Assembly: GCA_902623215.1 (NCBI GenBank)
Contig: CACNSS010000002.1
Span: 1-64,000 of the forward strand
DNA: 64,000 nucleotides
Reading direction: 5' to 3'
Source: an uncultured Pelagibacteraceae bacterium
GTDB lineage: Bacteria > Pseudomonadota > Alphaproteobacteria > Pelagibacterales > Pelagibacteraceae
Shown: piece after piece, positions 20,316 to 29,673 of the stretch
Layout: every line of letters begins with the position of its first letter
Numbering within the stretch: the first letter of the stretch is position 1
Notes under the pieces: model-generated
What the model was told of the DNA's origin: nothing
The model's database searches: none
The model's input: only the letters and a program-made list of their open reading frames with translations
Made by a program: the position numbers and the translations under genes

Positions 20316-21521
20316 ATGAAAAATTTAGCTAACAAAAAGATTTTATTTGTAATTTGTGGAGGAATCTCCGCATATAAAAGTTTAGAATTAATAAGATTAT
20401 TTAGGAAAAATAAAGCCGATATAAAAACAATTTTAACAAAGAGTGCTAAAAAATTTGTAACTCCCTTGTCGATCGCTTCATTATCACAAGGGAAAGTTTA
20501 CGAAGACCTTTTCAGCATAGAAAATGAGTTAGAAATGGACCACATTGCTTTATCAAGATGGGCTGATGTAATTATTGTTGCTCCTGTAACTGCAAATACT
20601 ATTTCAAAACTTGCCTCTGGAAATGCTGAAGATTTAGCTTCAACTGTTATTCTAGCATCTAATAAGCAAGTTTATTTGGCTCCAGCAATGAATGTAAGAA
20701 TGTGGGAACATCAATCTACTAAAAACAATTTAAAAAATTTAACAAGTTACGGTTATAAAGTTATAGGTCCTATTAATGGTGATATGGCATGTGGAGAGTA
20801 TGGTGAGGGCAAAATGTCTGAACCAATCGAAATATTTAATGAAATCCAAAATTTTCTTGAAATTAGGGATAAAAATAAGAAGATTAAAGCTTTGATTACC
20901 GCAGGTCCAACAAATGAATACATCGATCCAATAAGATTTATTTCAAATAAATCAAGTGGTAAGCAAGGTTATGAAATTGCAAAATCCTTACATAAGAGAG
21001 GATTTGATACAACTTTAATATCAGGTCCAACTAATCTAGATATAGATCAAGAAATTAAACTTATAAAAGTCGAAACAGCAGATGAAATGTTTAAAGCTAC
21101 TCAAAAAAATTTACCAACGGATATTGCAATATTTTCAGCTGCAGTTGCTGATTTTAAGATTGATGTAAAAAGTAAAGATAAAATAAAAAAAAAAGAAAGC
21201 ATAAATATCAAATTAGAAAGAAATGTTGATATCCTGAATTATATTTCAAATCATAATTCAATGAGACCAAAACTAGTTATTGGTTTTGCAGCTGAAACAA
21301 AAAATTTAGACTCGTATGCCATGAAAAAACTTAAAAATAAAAACTGTGATTGGATTGTCGCAAATGATGTGTCTAAAAAAAATATTGGTTTTGATAGTGA
21401 TTATAACGAAGTTACAATTCATTATAATGATCCTAAAAAGAAAAGAGAGATACTTTCATACAAAAAAAAATCTGAAATCTCAGAGGAGATTGTTGATAGA
21501 ATTGTCAATCACATAATTTAA
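20316..21521 (+). CDS. coaBC: Bifunctional phosphopantothenoylcysteine decarboxylase/synthetase
   Basis: PAMNVRMWEH, ITAGPTNEYIDPIRFISNKSSGKQG. Confidence 0.96.
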   Translation: MKNLANKKILFVICGGISAYKSLELIRLFRKNKADIKTILTKSAKKFVTPLSIASLSQGKVYEDLFSIENELEMDHIALSRWADVIIVAPVTANTISKLASGNAEDLASTVILASNKQVYLAPAMNVRMWEHQSTKNNLKNLTSYGYKVIGPINGDMACGEYGEGKMSEPIEIFNEIQNFLEIRDKNKKIKALITAGPTNEYIDPIRFISNKSSGKQGYEIAKSLHKRGFDTTLISGPTNLDIDQEIKLIKVETADEMFKATQKNLPTDIAIFSAAVADFKIDVKSKDKIKKKESINIKLERNVDILNYISNHNSMRPKLVIGFAAETKNLDSYAMKKLKNKNCDWIVANDVSKKNIGFDSDYNEVTIHYNDPKKKREILSYKKKSEISEEIVDRIVNHII

Positions 21522-21958
21522 TGGTCAAAGTATTAATTAAAAAACTTGATCCTAAGGTTACTCTTCCATCTTATAAGACTAAAGGAGCTTCGGGTGTGGA
21601 TCTAATTGCTTTTGTGAAGGAAAAAATAGTAATTAAACCACAAACCTCAGCCTTAATTCCAACAGGATTATCCGTCGCTTTCTCTGAGGATTATGAGATA
21701 CAAATAAGGCCGCGTTCTGGCTTAGCAGCTAAAAATAATATTAGTGTCTTAAATAGCCCTGGAACTATTGATAGTGATTATAGAGGTGAGTTAAAAATTA
21801 TCATATTTAATCATAGTAATCATGATTTTATTGTTAATAATAATGATAGAGTCGCACAAATGGTTTTAACCCCTATTGCAAAGATGGAATTAGAGGAAGC
21901 AAATGAATTGCCCGAGACTTTAAGAGGAGAGGGTGGATTTGGCTCAACAGGTAAATGA
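21521..21958 (+). CDS. dut: dUTPase
   Basis: RPRSGLAAKN, GTIDSDYRGE, RGEGGFGSTGK. Confidence 0.97.
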   Translation: MVKVLIKKLDPKVTLPSYKTKGASGVDLIAFVKEKIVIKPQTSALIPTGLSVAFSEDYEIQIRPRSGLAAKNNISVLNSPGTIDSDYRGELKIIIFNHSNHDFIVNNNDRVAQMVLTPIAKMELEEANELPETLRGEGGFGSTGK

Positions 21959-22701
21959 GTCAAAATTTAAATAAAAGCCAGGTTGCGAGATACTCAAGAC
22001 AAATAATCTTAAAGAATATTGGTGCTTTAGGTCAAAAAAAAATAATTAAATCTAAAGTTCTTATCATTGGAATAGGGGGTTTAGGTTGTTCTGTTGCAGA
22101 ATTTCTTACTAGAGCAGGTGTGGGTAATCTTGGGATAATTGACTTCGATAATGTAGATATAACCAATATTCATCGTCAAAGCCTTTATGATGTAAAAGAT
22201 ATCAGAAAGTCAAAAGTTATAGTGGCAAAAAAAAAATTACATAAAATTAATTCAAATACAAAAGTTAATTGTTACAAAGTTAAACTTAATAAGGGCAATA
22301 TTAAAAATATAATAAGTAAATATGATTATATCATAGATGGATCAGATAACTTTAAAACTAAATTCTTAGTAAATGATTATTGTAAAAAAACAAAAAAATT
22401 TCTTGTTGTAGGAGCTATAAGTAAATTTGATGGACATATCTTTACTTTTAATTTTAAAAATAAAAACACGCCATGCATAAGATCCTTTTTTCAAGAAAAA
22501 GAAATCTCAGATGATATTTTAAATTGTGAATATGGGGGTGTTTTAGGAACAGTTGCTGGTATAATTGGTACAATTCAAGCTAATGAGATATTAAAAAAAA
22601 TTTTAAACATTGGTAAAAATTTAAATGGATATATTCTAATACTTGATTTACTAAATCTAAGTTTCAGAAAGGTTAAATTAAAAAAAATTAAAGATATCTA
22701 A
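21955..22701 (+). CDS. ThiF/MoeB-family adenylyltransferase
   Basis: GIGGLGCSVAEFLTRAGVGNLGIIDFDNVDITNIHRQ. Confidence 0.9.
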   Translation: MSQNLNKSQVARYSRQIILKNIGALGQKKIIKSKVLIIGIGGLGCSVAEFLTRAGVGNLGIIDFDNVDITNIHRQSLYDVKDIRKSKVIVAKKKLHKINSNTKVNCYKVKLNKGNIKNIISKYDYIIDGSDNFKTKFLVNDYCKKTKKFLVVGAISKFDGHIFTFNFKNKNTPCIRSFFQEKEISDDILNCEYGGVLGTVAGIIGTIQANEILKKILNIGKNLNGYILILDLLNLSFRKVKLKKIKDI

Positions 22702-22704
22702 ATA

Positions 22705-23151
22705 ATGCTACAAAAAATAATATTATTACTTATTTTAACATTTTTTTATTTATCTAATTCTTTTGCGAATGAAATTTTTCTATCTTTAAAAAAAAATAAG
22801 GTCAATGTCAGATATGGACCTAGCTTAGAGTCACCTATAAAATATATATATAAGAAAGTTAATCTCCCAATAAAACAAATTGATAAAAATGAAAACTTTC
22901 GAAGGATTATTGATGTAAAAAATAATAGCGGCTGGATACATGTTTCACAACTAAAACAAGTAAATTCAATTATACCCCTTAAGGATAAAATTTTATTTCA
23001 AAAACCATCTAACTTTTCAAAACCTTTAGCAAAAATCAAAAAAGATAGAGTATTAATTGTTAAAAGATGTAATGAAAATTGGTGTCAGATTAAAACATCC
23101 AAATTTAAAGGATGGATTAAAAACACCGATATTTGGGGAAAAATTAAATAA
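22705..23151 (+). CDS. Exported SH3-domain protein
   Basis: Signal peptide and VNVRYGPSLESPI / GWIHVSQL bacterial SH3-like pattern. Confidence 0.75.
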   Translation: MLQKIILLLILTFFYLSNSFANEIFLSLKKNKVNVRYGPSLESPIKYIYKKVNLPIKQIDKNENFRRIIDVKNNSGWIHVSQLKQVNSIIPLKDKILFQKPSNFSKPLAKIKKDRVLIVKRCNENWCQIKTSKFKGWIKNTDIWGKIK

Positions 23152-23166
23152 CTTTAAAATATTCAG

Positions 23167-23346
23167 TTATTTTTGTTGCACACACACGTCTTTGATTACT
23201 GGCATATTTGCACAATCGCCACATTTAGTTTTTTGCACAATACAACCATCATCAAGAACTTCAACATCAACAACTTTATCACATTTGGAACAAGTTGAAG
23301 AGATTGTAAGCCCACATTTTTTACAATTATAATTTTCAATTTGCAT
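23167..23346 (-). CDS. 59-aa Cys-rich zinc-ribbon-like protein
   Basis: Manual translation MQIENYNCKKCGLTISSTCSKCDKVVDVEVLDDGCIVQKTKCGDCANMPVIKDVCVQQK; three CxxC motifs, 8 Cys; the track lists a different frame here. Confidence 0.75.
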   Translation of the reverse strand: MQIENYNCKKCGLTISSTCSKCDKVVDVEVLDDGCIVQKTKCGDCANMPVIKDVCVQQK

Positions 23347-23422
23347 GTGTACAAAAATAATATGATGAAAAATGCTTTCAAGAAAAATCTATGAGAACAA
23401 TTATCATTAGCACATTTTTTTT

Positions 23423-23441
23423 GATAATGATAATTATTATC
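23423..23441. promoter_or_regulatory. Fur-box-like palindrome GATAATGATAATTATTATC
   Basis: 18/19 match to the classical Fur box GATAATGATAATCATTATC; 77 bp upstream of the 59-aa Cys-rich ORF. Confidence 0.5.
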
Positions 23442-23484
23442 AAGAATTATCTTAAAAAACGAATTATGATTTTTTTAAAAATCT

Positions 23485-23724
23485 TTAATTTTTCGACTTG
23501 CTTGCCCACCATTTATCTAAAATGAAATACCAAACGGAGTTAGCTATTGGTTCAACAATCGCATCAGTCAATGCAATCATAAAAGAAACGTCAGCGACTA
23601 ACATTAAAACAGTTATAGCTATCGCAAAGTGACCAATTGTATAGATTATTGTTCTAAGGATAGAACCTTTATTATTTTGGTAAATATTACCTGCTGCTTT
23701 AAATATTCCGCTAGTTATTTCCAT
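23485..23724 (-). CDS. DUF2061-like small membrane protein
   Basis: SILRTIIYTIGHFAIAITVLMLVADVSFMIALTDAIVEPIANSVWYFILDKWW. Confidence 0.7.
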   Translation of the reverse strand: MEITSGIFKAAGNIYQNNKGSILRTIIYTIGHFAIAITVLMLVADVSFMIALTDAIVEPIANSVWYFILDKWWASKSKN

Positions 23725-24322
23725 TTTGTTCCTTAAAAGGGCTTTCTAGAACGCAAGCTACTAAGTGAATCCTAGCCTGTTCCCCACCATTAAAGAAATT
23801 ATGATATTTTGTGTTGTTGGTTATCCAAACTTTACCATCAGCAGGGAGATGTTTTGCAACATTCTCGATTACCATCGAACAACCCTTGTTGGTAATAATT
23901 GGTACGTGCAGCCTACACTCTGGGTCTTTATGCCAGCTGAGTGTTGACCTTGGCTCTTTTAACAAAAGTCTTACTCTACCCAGTTTAAATCTTTTACTTA
24001 ACGTGTCATAAACTTCCTTAAAATAAGTATTCTCAAATTCAGGGATTAATTGAGTATATTTAGACTCGTCTATATCAACATCTCTACAAACTTCTTTTCC
24101 AGTTTCATCTGCTATAGTCCAATATTTACCTCGAATATTATTTCCTTCAATAGAGCTTTTGTCGTTTGGAATTTGGTTTAATGATATTGCACCAAAGTGT
24201 GTTACTCCAGGAGAGTTAAATTTTTTAGCTTTTAAAATTTTATCTAAATCTTCCCTTAATCTTGTGATATCAAAATTAAGGTCTGGGACCTCATAAAAAT
24301 CATCGAAAGTTACTGATGGCAT
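23711..24322 (-). CDS. Aspartyl/asparaginyl beta-hydroxylase-like 2OG-Fe(II) oxygenase
   Basis: LSWHKDPECRLHVPI and YHNFFNGGEQARIHLV motifs. Confidence 0.75.
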   Translation of the reverse strand: MPSVTFDDFYEVPDLNFDITRLREDLDKILKAKKFNSPGVTHFGAISLNQIPNDKSSIEGNNIRGKYWTIADETGKEVCRDVDIDESKYTQLIPEFENTYFKEVYDTLSKRFKLGRVRLLLKEPRSTLSWHKDPECRLHVPIITNKGCSMVIENVAKHLPADGKVWITNNTKYHNFFNGGEQARIHLVACVLESPFKEQNGNN

Positions 24323-24343
24323 AAAATAATCATATAGTCTTTG

Positions 24344-26581
24344 TTAATTCAATTTCAAATCAAATCTGTCCGAATTCATTACTTTAACCCACGCTGCGAT
24401 AAAATCGTTAATAAATTTATCACCTGAGTCCTCACATGCATAAACTTCTGCTAATGCTCTTAATTGAGAATTTGACCCAAAAATTAAATCAACTCTTGTC
24501 GCTTTCCATTTAATTTTTTGAGTTTTTCTGTCTTTCCCGACAAAAGTCTGCTCTGATTTATCTTCTTCTTCCCAAGTGGTATTCATATCTAGTAAGTTTA
24601 TGAAATAATCATTTGTCAGGTAACCAGGTCTTTTTGTAAAAACACCATGTTCTGAATTGTCATAATTAGTGTCTAAAACTCTCATTCCACCTATTAGAGC
24701 TGTCATTTCAGGCGCTGTTAAACCCATCAACTGAGCCTTATCTACTAATTTTTCTTCAGCAGAAACATTTGAAGCTCCACCATTCAAGTAATTTCTAAAG
24801 CCATCTGCTTGTGGTTCTAGAAGGCCAAATGAATTAATATCAGTTTGGTCTTGTCTAGCATCTCCTCTTCCTGCTGAAAATGGAACTTTAACTTTATAAC
24901 CAGCTTTTTTTGCGGCCATTTCGACTCCAACACCACCTGCTAGTACAATTAAGTCAGCCATTGAAACACTTTTTTTATTACTGTCAAATTTACTTTTGAT
25001 TTTACTCAAGGCTTTAATCACATTTGATAACTTCTTAGGATTATTAACTTTCCAATTTTTTTGGGGCTCTAACATTATCCTTGCACCATTAGCACCACCT
25101 CTTTTATCTGATCCTCTAAAAGTTGACGCTGATGCCCAAGCGGTTGATACTAAATCTGAAATTGATATTTTTAATTTAGAAATTTTATTTTTCAAATCTT
25201 TAATATCTTTTGACTTGAGTTTATATTTTGGTTTATCTATTGGGTCTTGCCAAATTAACTGTTCTTTTGGAACTTCACTACCAAGATAACAAACTCTGGG
25301 ACCCATATCTCTGTGAGTTAACTTGAACCAAGCTCTTGCAAAAGCATCATGAAACTCTTTTGGGTTTTGATGAAAATGTTTTGTAATAGGGCCATAACTT
25401 GGATCAACTTTCATTGAGATATCAGTTGTTTGCATCATTGGTGGGTGTAGCACACCTTTCTTATGTGCATCAGGAACCATTTTAATTTCTTGACCATTTT
25501 TCTTAGGCGTCCATTGGTGAGCACCAGCAGGGCTTTTTGTAAGCTCCCATTCATGTCCATATAAACAATCTAAATAGCCCATGTCCCATCTAATGGGATT
25601 TTGAGTCCAGGCACCCTCAATACCACTGCTTATTGTATCAACACCTTTTCCAGATTTGTAACCACTATTCCATCCAGTAGACTGGTCTTGAAGTTTTGAG
25701 GCCTCAGGATCAGGACCCTTAAATGATTCAGATGCTGCACCATGCGATTTTCCAAACGTATGTCCTCCAGCAACTAATGCAGCTGTCTCATAATCATTCA
25801 TAGCCATTCTGCCAAATGTCTCTCTAATATCATGTGCTGCAAGTTTTGGATCTGGATTAGCATCAGGACCTTGGGGGTTAACATAAATTAAACCCATATG
25901 TGAAGCACCTAATGGTTGTTCTAAATCTCTTTTTCCACTATACCTCTCAACACCTAACATTTCTTTTTCCGAGCCCCAATAGATATCATCTTCTGGCTCC
26001 CAAATGTCTGTTCTACCAGCTCCAAAACCAAAAGTTTTGAAACCCATTGAGTCTAACGCAACATTACCAACAAGTATAAATAAATCAGCCCATGAAATTT
26101 TTCTTCCATACTTCTTTTTGATCGGCCATAAAAGCAATCTAGCTTTATCCAAATTCACATTATCTGGCCAAGAATTAAGAGGAGCAAATCTTTGATTACC
26201 TGTTCCAGCTCCACCTCTACCATCACCAGTTCTGTAAGTTCCTGCAGCGTGCCAAGCAAGCCTAATAAAGAGTGGTCCATAATGACCGTAATCAGCTGGC
26301 CACCACTCTTGTGAGTCAGTCATTAATTTTTTTAAATCTTTTTTCAGTGCTTTATAATTGAGTTTTTTAAACTCTTTAGCGTAACTAAATTTTTTATCCA
26401 TAGGGTTAGATAAATTTGAGTGCTGACTAAGAATTTTAAGATTTAGGCTATTAGGCCAAAAATCTCTCACCGTTTGTCCCCGACCTGCAGAAAACTTTGC
26501 AGGTGTTCCTGTCCCCGTAAAAGGACATTTGCTCATTTGATTTGCTTTAAAAGATTTATCTTTAAAATTTTCAGTACTCAT
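24344..26581 (-). CDS. katG: Catalase-peroxidase
   Basis: [50 protein letters not shown]; full-length two-domain KatG. Confidence 0.98.
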   Translation of the reverse strand: MSTENFKDKSFKANQMSKCPFTGTGTPAKFSAGRGQTVRDFWPNSLNLKILSQHSNLSNPMDKKFSYAKEFKKLNYKALKKDLKKLMTDSQEWWPADYGHYGPLFIRLAWHAAGTYRTGDGRGGAGTGNQRFAPLNSWPDNVNLDKARLLLWPIKKKYGRKISWADLFILVGNVALDSMGFKTFGFGAGRTDIWEPEDDIYWGSEKEMLGVERYSGKRDLEQPLGASHMGLIYVNPQGPDANPDPKLAAHDIRETFGRMAMNDYETAALVAGGHTFGKSHGAASESFKGPDPEASKLQDQSTGWNSGYKSGKGVDTISSGIEGAWTQNPIRWDMGYLDCLYGHEWELTKSPAGAHQWTPKKNGQEIKMVPDAHKKGVLHPPMMQTTDISMKVDPSYGPITKHFHQNPKEFHDAFARAWFKLTHRDMGPRVCYLGSEVPKEQLIWQDPIDKPKYKLKSKDIKDLKNKISKLKISISDLVSTAWASASTFRGSDKRGGANGARIMLEPQKNWKVNNPKKLSNVIKALSKIKSKFDSNKKSVSMADLIVLAGGVGVEMAAKKAGYKVKVPFSAGRGDARQDQTDINSFGLLEPQADGFRNYLNGGASNVSAEEKLVDKAQLMGLTAPEMTALIGGMRVLDTNYDNSEHGVFTKRPGYLTNDYFINLLDMNTTWEEEDKSEQTFVGKDRKTQKIKWKATRVDLIFGSNSQLRALAEVYACEDSGDKFINDFIAAWVKVMNSDRFDLKLN

Positions 26582-26614
26582 TATTTTTCCTTAGATTAGT
26601 TCGTTATAAAGTGT

Positions 26615-26643
26615 AGTTTATAATGATTCTAAAAAGCTGTCAA
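26615..26643 (-). promoter_or_regulatory. katG promoter (TTGACA-N17-TAAACT) with embedded Fur-family operator TTTAGAATCATTATAAA (26617-26633)
   Basis: Perfect -35; 17-bp near-palindrome in the spacer and -10. Confidence 0.6.
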
Positions 26644-26678
26644 TTGGTTTAAAATGACGCTAAAGTAAAAGCAAATAA

Positions 26679-27077
26679 TTAGCCTTCTAGCTTAACAAGA
26701 ACTTCGACAGATTTAATCTTTTTACCGTTTATTTTTTTTAAGATGTTTATTGGGCCTACATCAGAATTTTCTAAATCGATCAACTTTTCATCTTTTAAAT
26801 CATAAAAATGATGGTGATCGGTAACATTTGTATCAAAATAAGTTTGGTTTGAATTAATCGGGATCTGTTTAAGGTATCCTTTTTTTTCAAAAGCATGAAC
26901 AGTATTATAAATTGTTGCTAATGAAATTTTGTTATTTTTTTGCTTCTTAATTTTCTGATCTAGCTCATTAATCGTGAAATGAAATGTCTTTTCTGTATCA
27001 AATAAAACCTCACATATTTGAAGTCTTTGTTTAGTTGGTCGTAATCCAGAATTTCTTAATTTATCGATATATTTCAC
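26679..27077 (-). CDS. irr: Irr-type Fur-family regulator
   Basis: GLRPTKQRLQICEVLF, YFDTNVTDHHHFYD (Irr-type HHH motif); adjacent to fabA-fabB-fabI as in other alphaproteobacteria; GTG start. Confidence 0.82.
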   Translation of the reverse strand: MKYIDKLRNSGLRPTKQRLQICEVLFDTEKTFHFTINELDQKIKKQKNNKISLATIYNTVHAFEKKGYLKQIPINSNQTYFDTNVTDHHHFYDLKDEKLIDLENSDVGPINILKKINGKKIKSVEVLVKLEG

Positions 27078-27095
27078 TATTTAACCGTATTGTTA

Positions 27096-27112
27096 TTTAA
27101 AATTATTCTAAA
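27096..27112. promoter_or_regulatory. Second Fur-family operator-like site TTTAAAATTATTCTAAA in the irr/fabA intergenic region
   Basis: Same TTTAWAATNATTCTAAA pattern as upstream of katG. Confidence 0.5.
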
Positions 27113-27171
27113 CTGATATTAAATTTATATTATATAATGGTAAAATCAAGTAAATAAGGATACTCAATTCT

Positions 27172-27672
27172 ATGAAAAAAAACTCATACTCGTATGATGA
27201 ACTTATAAATTGTGGAGAAGGAAAATTATTTGGCCCAGGTAATGCTAAATTACCACTTCCACCAATGCTGATGTTTGATAGAATTACAGAAATTAATGAT
27301 GACAAAGGAGCATTTAAAAAAGGTTCTTTAAAAGCTGAATTAGATATTAAAAAAAATCTTTGGTTTTTCGATTGTCACTTTAAAGAAGATCCTGTTATGC
27401 CTGGCTGTCTTGGTCTTGATGCTATGTGGCAGTTGGTAGGTTTTTTTTTAGGTTGGATTGGAAATCCAGGAAAAGGAAGGGCTTTGGGTGTAGGCACAGT
27501 GAAATTTACAGGAGAAGTTTTGCAAAATATTAAATTAGTAAAATATGAAATTGATATGAAAAAAATTATGTCTCCTGGAGGTACTACAGTAGGTCTTGCT
27601 AATGGTATAGTTTTAGCTGATGATAAAAAAATTTATTCAGCAGACAATTTAAAAGTAGGATTATTTAAATAA
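27172..27672 (+). CDS. fabA: 3-hydroxydecanoyl-ACP dehydratase
   Basis: [34 protein letters not shown]. Confidence 0.96.
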   Translation: MKKNSYSYDELINCGEGKLFGPGNAKLPLPPMLMFDRITEINDDKGAFKKGSLKAELDIKKNLWFFDCHFKEDPVMPGCLGLDAMWQLVGFFLGWIGNPGKGRALGVGTVKFTGEVLQNIKLVKYEIDMKKIMSPGGTTVGLANGIVLADDKKIYSADNLKVGLFK

Positions 27673-28883
27673 TGAAAAGAGTCGTAATTACAGGTTTAGG
27701 AATTGTTTCGTGTTTAGGAAACAACCAAGATGAGGTATACAATTCTCTTTTAAACTCAAAGTCTGGAATTTCTTTTAGTCCAGAATATAAAGAACATAAT
27801 CTTAAAAGTCATATTCATGGTAAACCAAATATAAAACTTGAGGATTTTATTGATAGAAAAACAATAAGGTTTATGGGATCAGGCTCAGCATATAATTATG
27901 TTGCAATGAAAGAAGCTATCGAGGACTCTGGGCTTGAGGAGAAAGAGGTGAGCAATTTTAAAACTGGAATAGTAATGGGCTCAGGTGGCCCATCGATTGA
28001 AAATGTGATTTTGGCTGCAGATAAAACTAGAGCTAAAACTCCTAAACTTATGGGACCATTTATAGTTCCAAGAACAATGGCAAGCACTGCTTCGGCAACT
28101 TTGGCCGTGCCCTTTAAAATAAAAGGGACTAATTATACAATGAGCTCAGCATGTGCAACTAGTGGGCATTGTATAGGAAACTCTATGGAGTTAATTCAAA
28201 TGGGGAAACAAGATATTGTCTTCGCTGGTGGAAGTGAGGAAATTCATTGGGCCATGACAGCAATGTTTGATGCAATGACTGCCTTGTCCTCAAAATATAA
28301 TGATACACCTGAAACTGCTTCAAGAGCTTATGATAAAACAAGAGATGGTTTTGTTATTGCTGGTGGTGGTGGTGTGTTAGTGCTCGAAGAATATGAACAT
28401 GCCAAGGCCAGAGGTGCCAAAATATATGCTGAACTTACAGGATATGGAGCAACCTCTGATGGTTATGATATGGTAGCTCCTTCTGGGGAGGGAGCTGTAA
28501 GATGTATGAAGATGGCAATGGCAACAGCAAAAAATAAAATTGATTATATTAATACTCACGGAACATCTACTCCAGTTGGAGACATAACAGAACTAAATGC
28601 TGTAAAGGAGACTTTTGGGGAAGAAATTCCAAAAATTAGTTCAACAAAATCTTTATCAGGACATCCTTTGGGTGCAGCATCGGTGCACGAAGCAATATAT
28701 TGTTTAATTATGATGAAAAATAATTTTATTGCTGGTTCAGCTAATATCAAAGAAATGGATGAGCAGGCTAAAAAATTTCCAATCGTTGCAAAATCAGAGA
28801 AAAACATTTCTTTAAATGCAGTTATGTCAAACAGTTTTGGTTTTGGTGGAACCAATGCTGCACTTATTTTTGAAAAGGTTTAG
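27672..28883 (+). CDS. fabB: Beta-ketoacyl-ACP synthase I
   Basis: [35 protein letters not shown]. Confidence 0.96.
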   Translation: MKRVVITGLGIVSCLGNNQDEVYNSLLNSKSGISFSPEYKEHNLKSHIHGKPNIKLEDFIDRKTIRFMGSGSAYNYVAMKEAIEDSGLEEKEVSNFKTGIVMGSGGPSIENVILAADKTRAKTPKLMGPFIVPRTMASTASATLAVPFKIKGTNYTMSSACATSGHCIGNSMELIQMGKQDIVFAGGSEEIHWAMTAMFDAMTALSSKYNDTPETASRAYDKTRDGFVIAGGGGVLVLEEYEHAKARGAKIYAELTGYGATSDGYDMVAPSGEGAVRCMKMAMATAKNKIDYINTHGTSTPVGDITELNAVKETFGEEIPKISSTKSLSGHPLGAASVHEAIYCLIMMKNNFIAGSANIKEMDEQAKKFPIVAKSEKNISLNAVMSNSFGFGGTNAALIFEKV

Positions 28884-28885
28884 TC

Positions 28886-29671
28886 ATGAGCTTGATGAAA
28901 GGTAAAAAAGGATTAATCATGGGAGTTGCTAATGAAAGATCTATTGCTTGGGGTATCTCTCAAAAACTTTCAGAGGCTGGCGCTGAATTAGCTTTTACGT
29001 ATTTAGGTGATGCTCTTAAGAAAAGAGTGGTCCCTCTAGCAGAAAAATTAAATTCAAAATCAACTTTTAGCTGTGATGTTGAAAAAAAAGAAGAGGTTGT
29101 AAAATTATTTGAGAATATCAAATCTCAATGGGGAGAAATTGATTTTGTAGTTCATGCAGTTGCATTTTCAGATAAATCAGAATTATCAGGCGAATATTTA
29201 AATACAACTAGAGAAAACTTTTTAAGAAGTATGTTAATTTCATGTTTTTCATTTACAGAAGTTGCAAAAGAAGCATCAAAAGTGATGAAACAAGGTGGAA
29301 GTCTTCTTACATTAACTTACGAGTCTACCAAAGCTATTCCAAATTATAACGTAATGGGTGTGTGTAAATCAGCTCTTGAGGCTAGTGTAAAATACTTAGC
29401 TAGAGATTTGGGCGTTAAAGGCATGAGAGTTAATGCGATAAGTGCTGGCCCTATTAAAACCTTAGCAGCTTCTGCTATTGGAGATGCAAAATTTTTATAT
29501 AAATGGAATGAAGATCATTCATTCCTAAAAAGAAATGTTGATATTCATGATGTTGGCAATTCAGCATTATATCTTCTAAGCGATCTTGCAAATGGTGTTA
29601 CTGGTGAAATTCACTATGTAGATGCGGGATACAACAAAGTTGGAATGCCTGATCCAAAAAATATAACTTAA
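28886..29671 (+). CDS. fabI: Enoyl-ACP reductase
   Basis: GVANERSIAWGI, YESTKAIPNYNVMGVCKSALEASVKYLA. Confidence 0.96.
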   Translation: MSLMKGKKGLIMGVANERSIAWGISQKLSEAGAELAFTYLGDALKKRVVPLAEKLNSKSTFSCDVEKKEEVVKLFENIKSQWGEIDFVVHAVAFSDKSELSGEYLNTTRENFLRSMLISCFSFTEVAKEASKVMKQGGSLLTLTYESTKAIPNYNVMGVCKSALEASVKYLARDLGVKGMRVNAISAGPIKTLAASAIGDAKFLYKWNEDHSFLKRNVDIHDVGNSALYLLSDLANGVTGEIHYVDAGYNKVGMPDPKNIT

Positions 29672-29673
29672 TT

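Noticed and set aside
23057-23381. Track ORFs 23057..23332 (+) and 23196..23381 (-)
   Set aside because: Alternative frames over the SH3 gene end and the 59-aa Cys-rich ORF; low-quality sequence composition
23423-23441. Palindrome as an intrinsic terminator
   Set aside because: The T-run precedes the hairpin on + and no T-run follows it on either strand
23391-23525. Possible plus-strand 44-aa hydrophobic ORF (MRTIIISTFFLIMIIIIKNYL...) over the Fur-like palindrome
   Set aside because: Composition follows from AT-rich repeat, no Shine-Dalgarno, overlaps the DUF2061 gene; the regulatory reading is preferred but this remains an alternative
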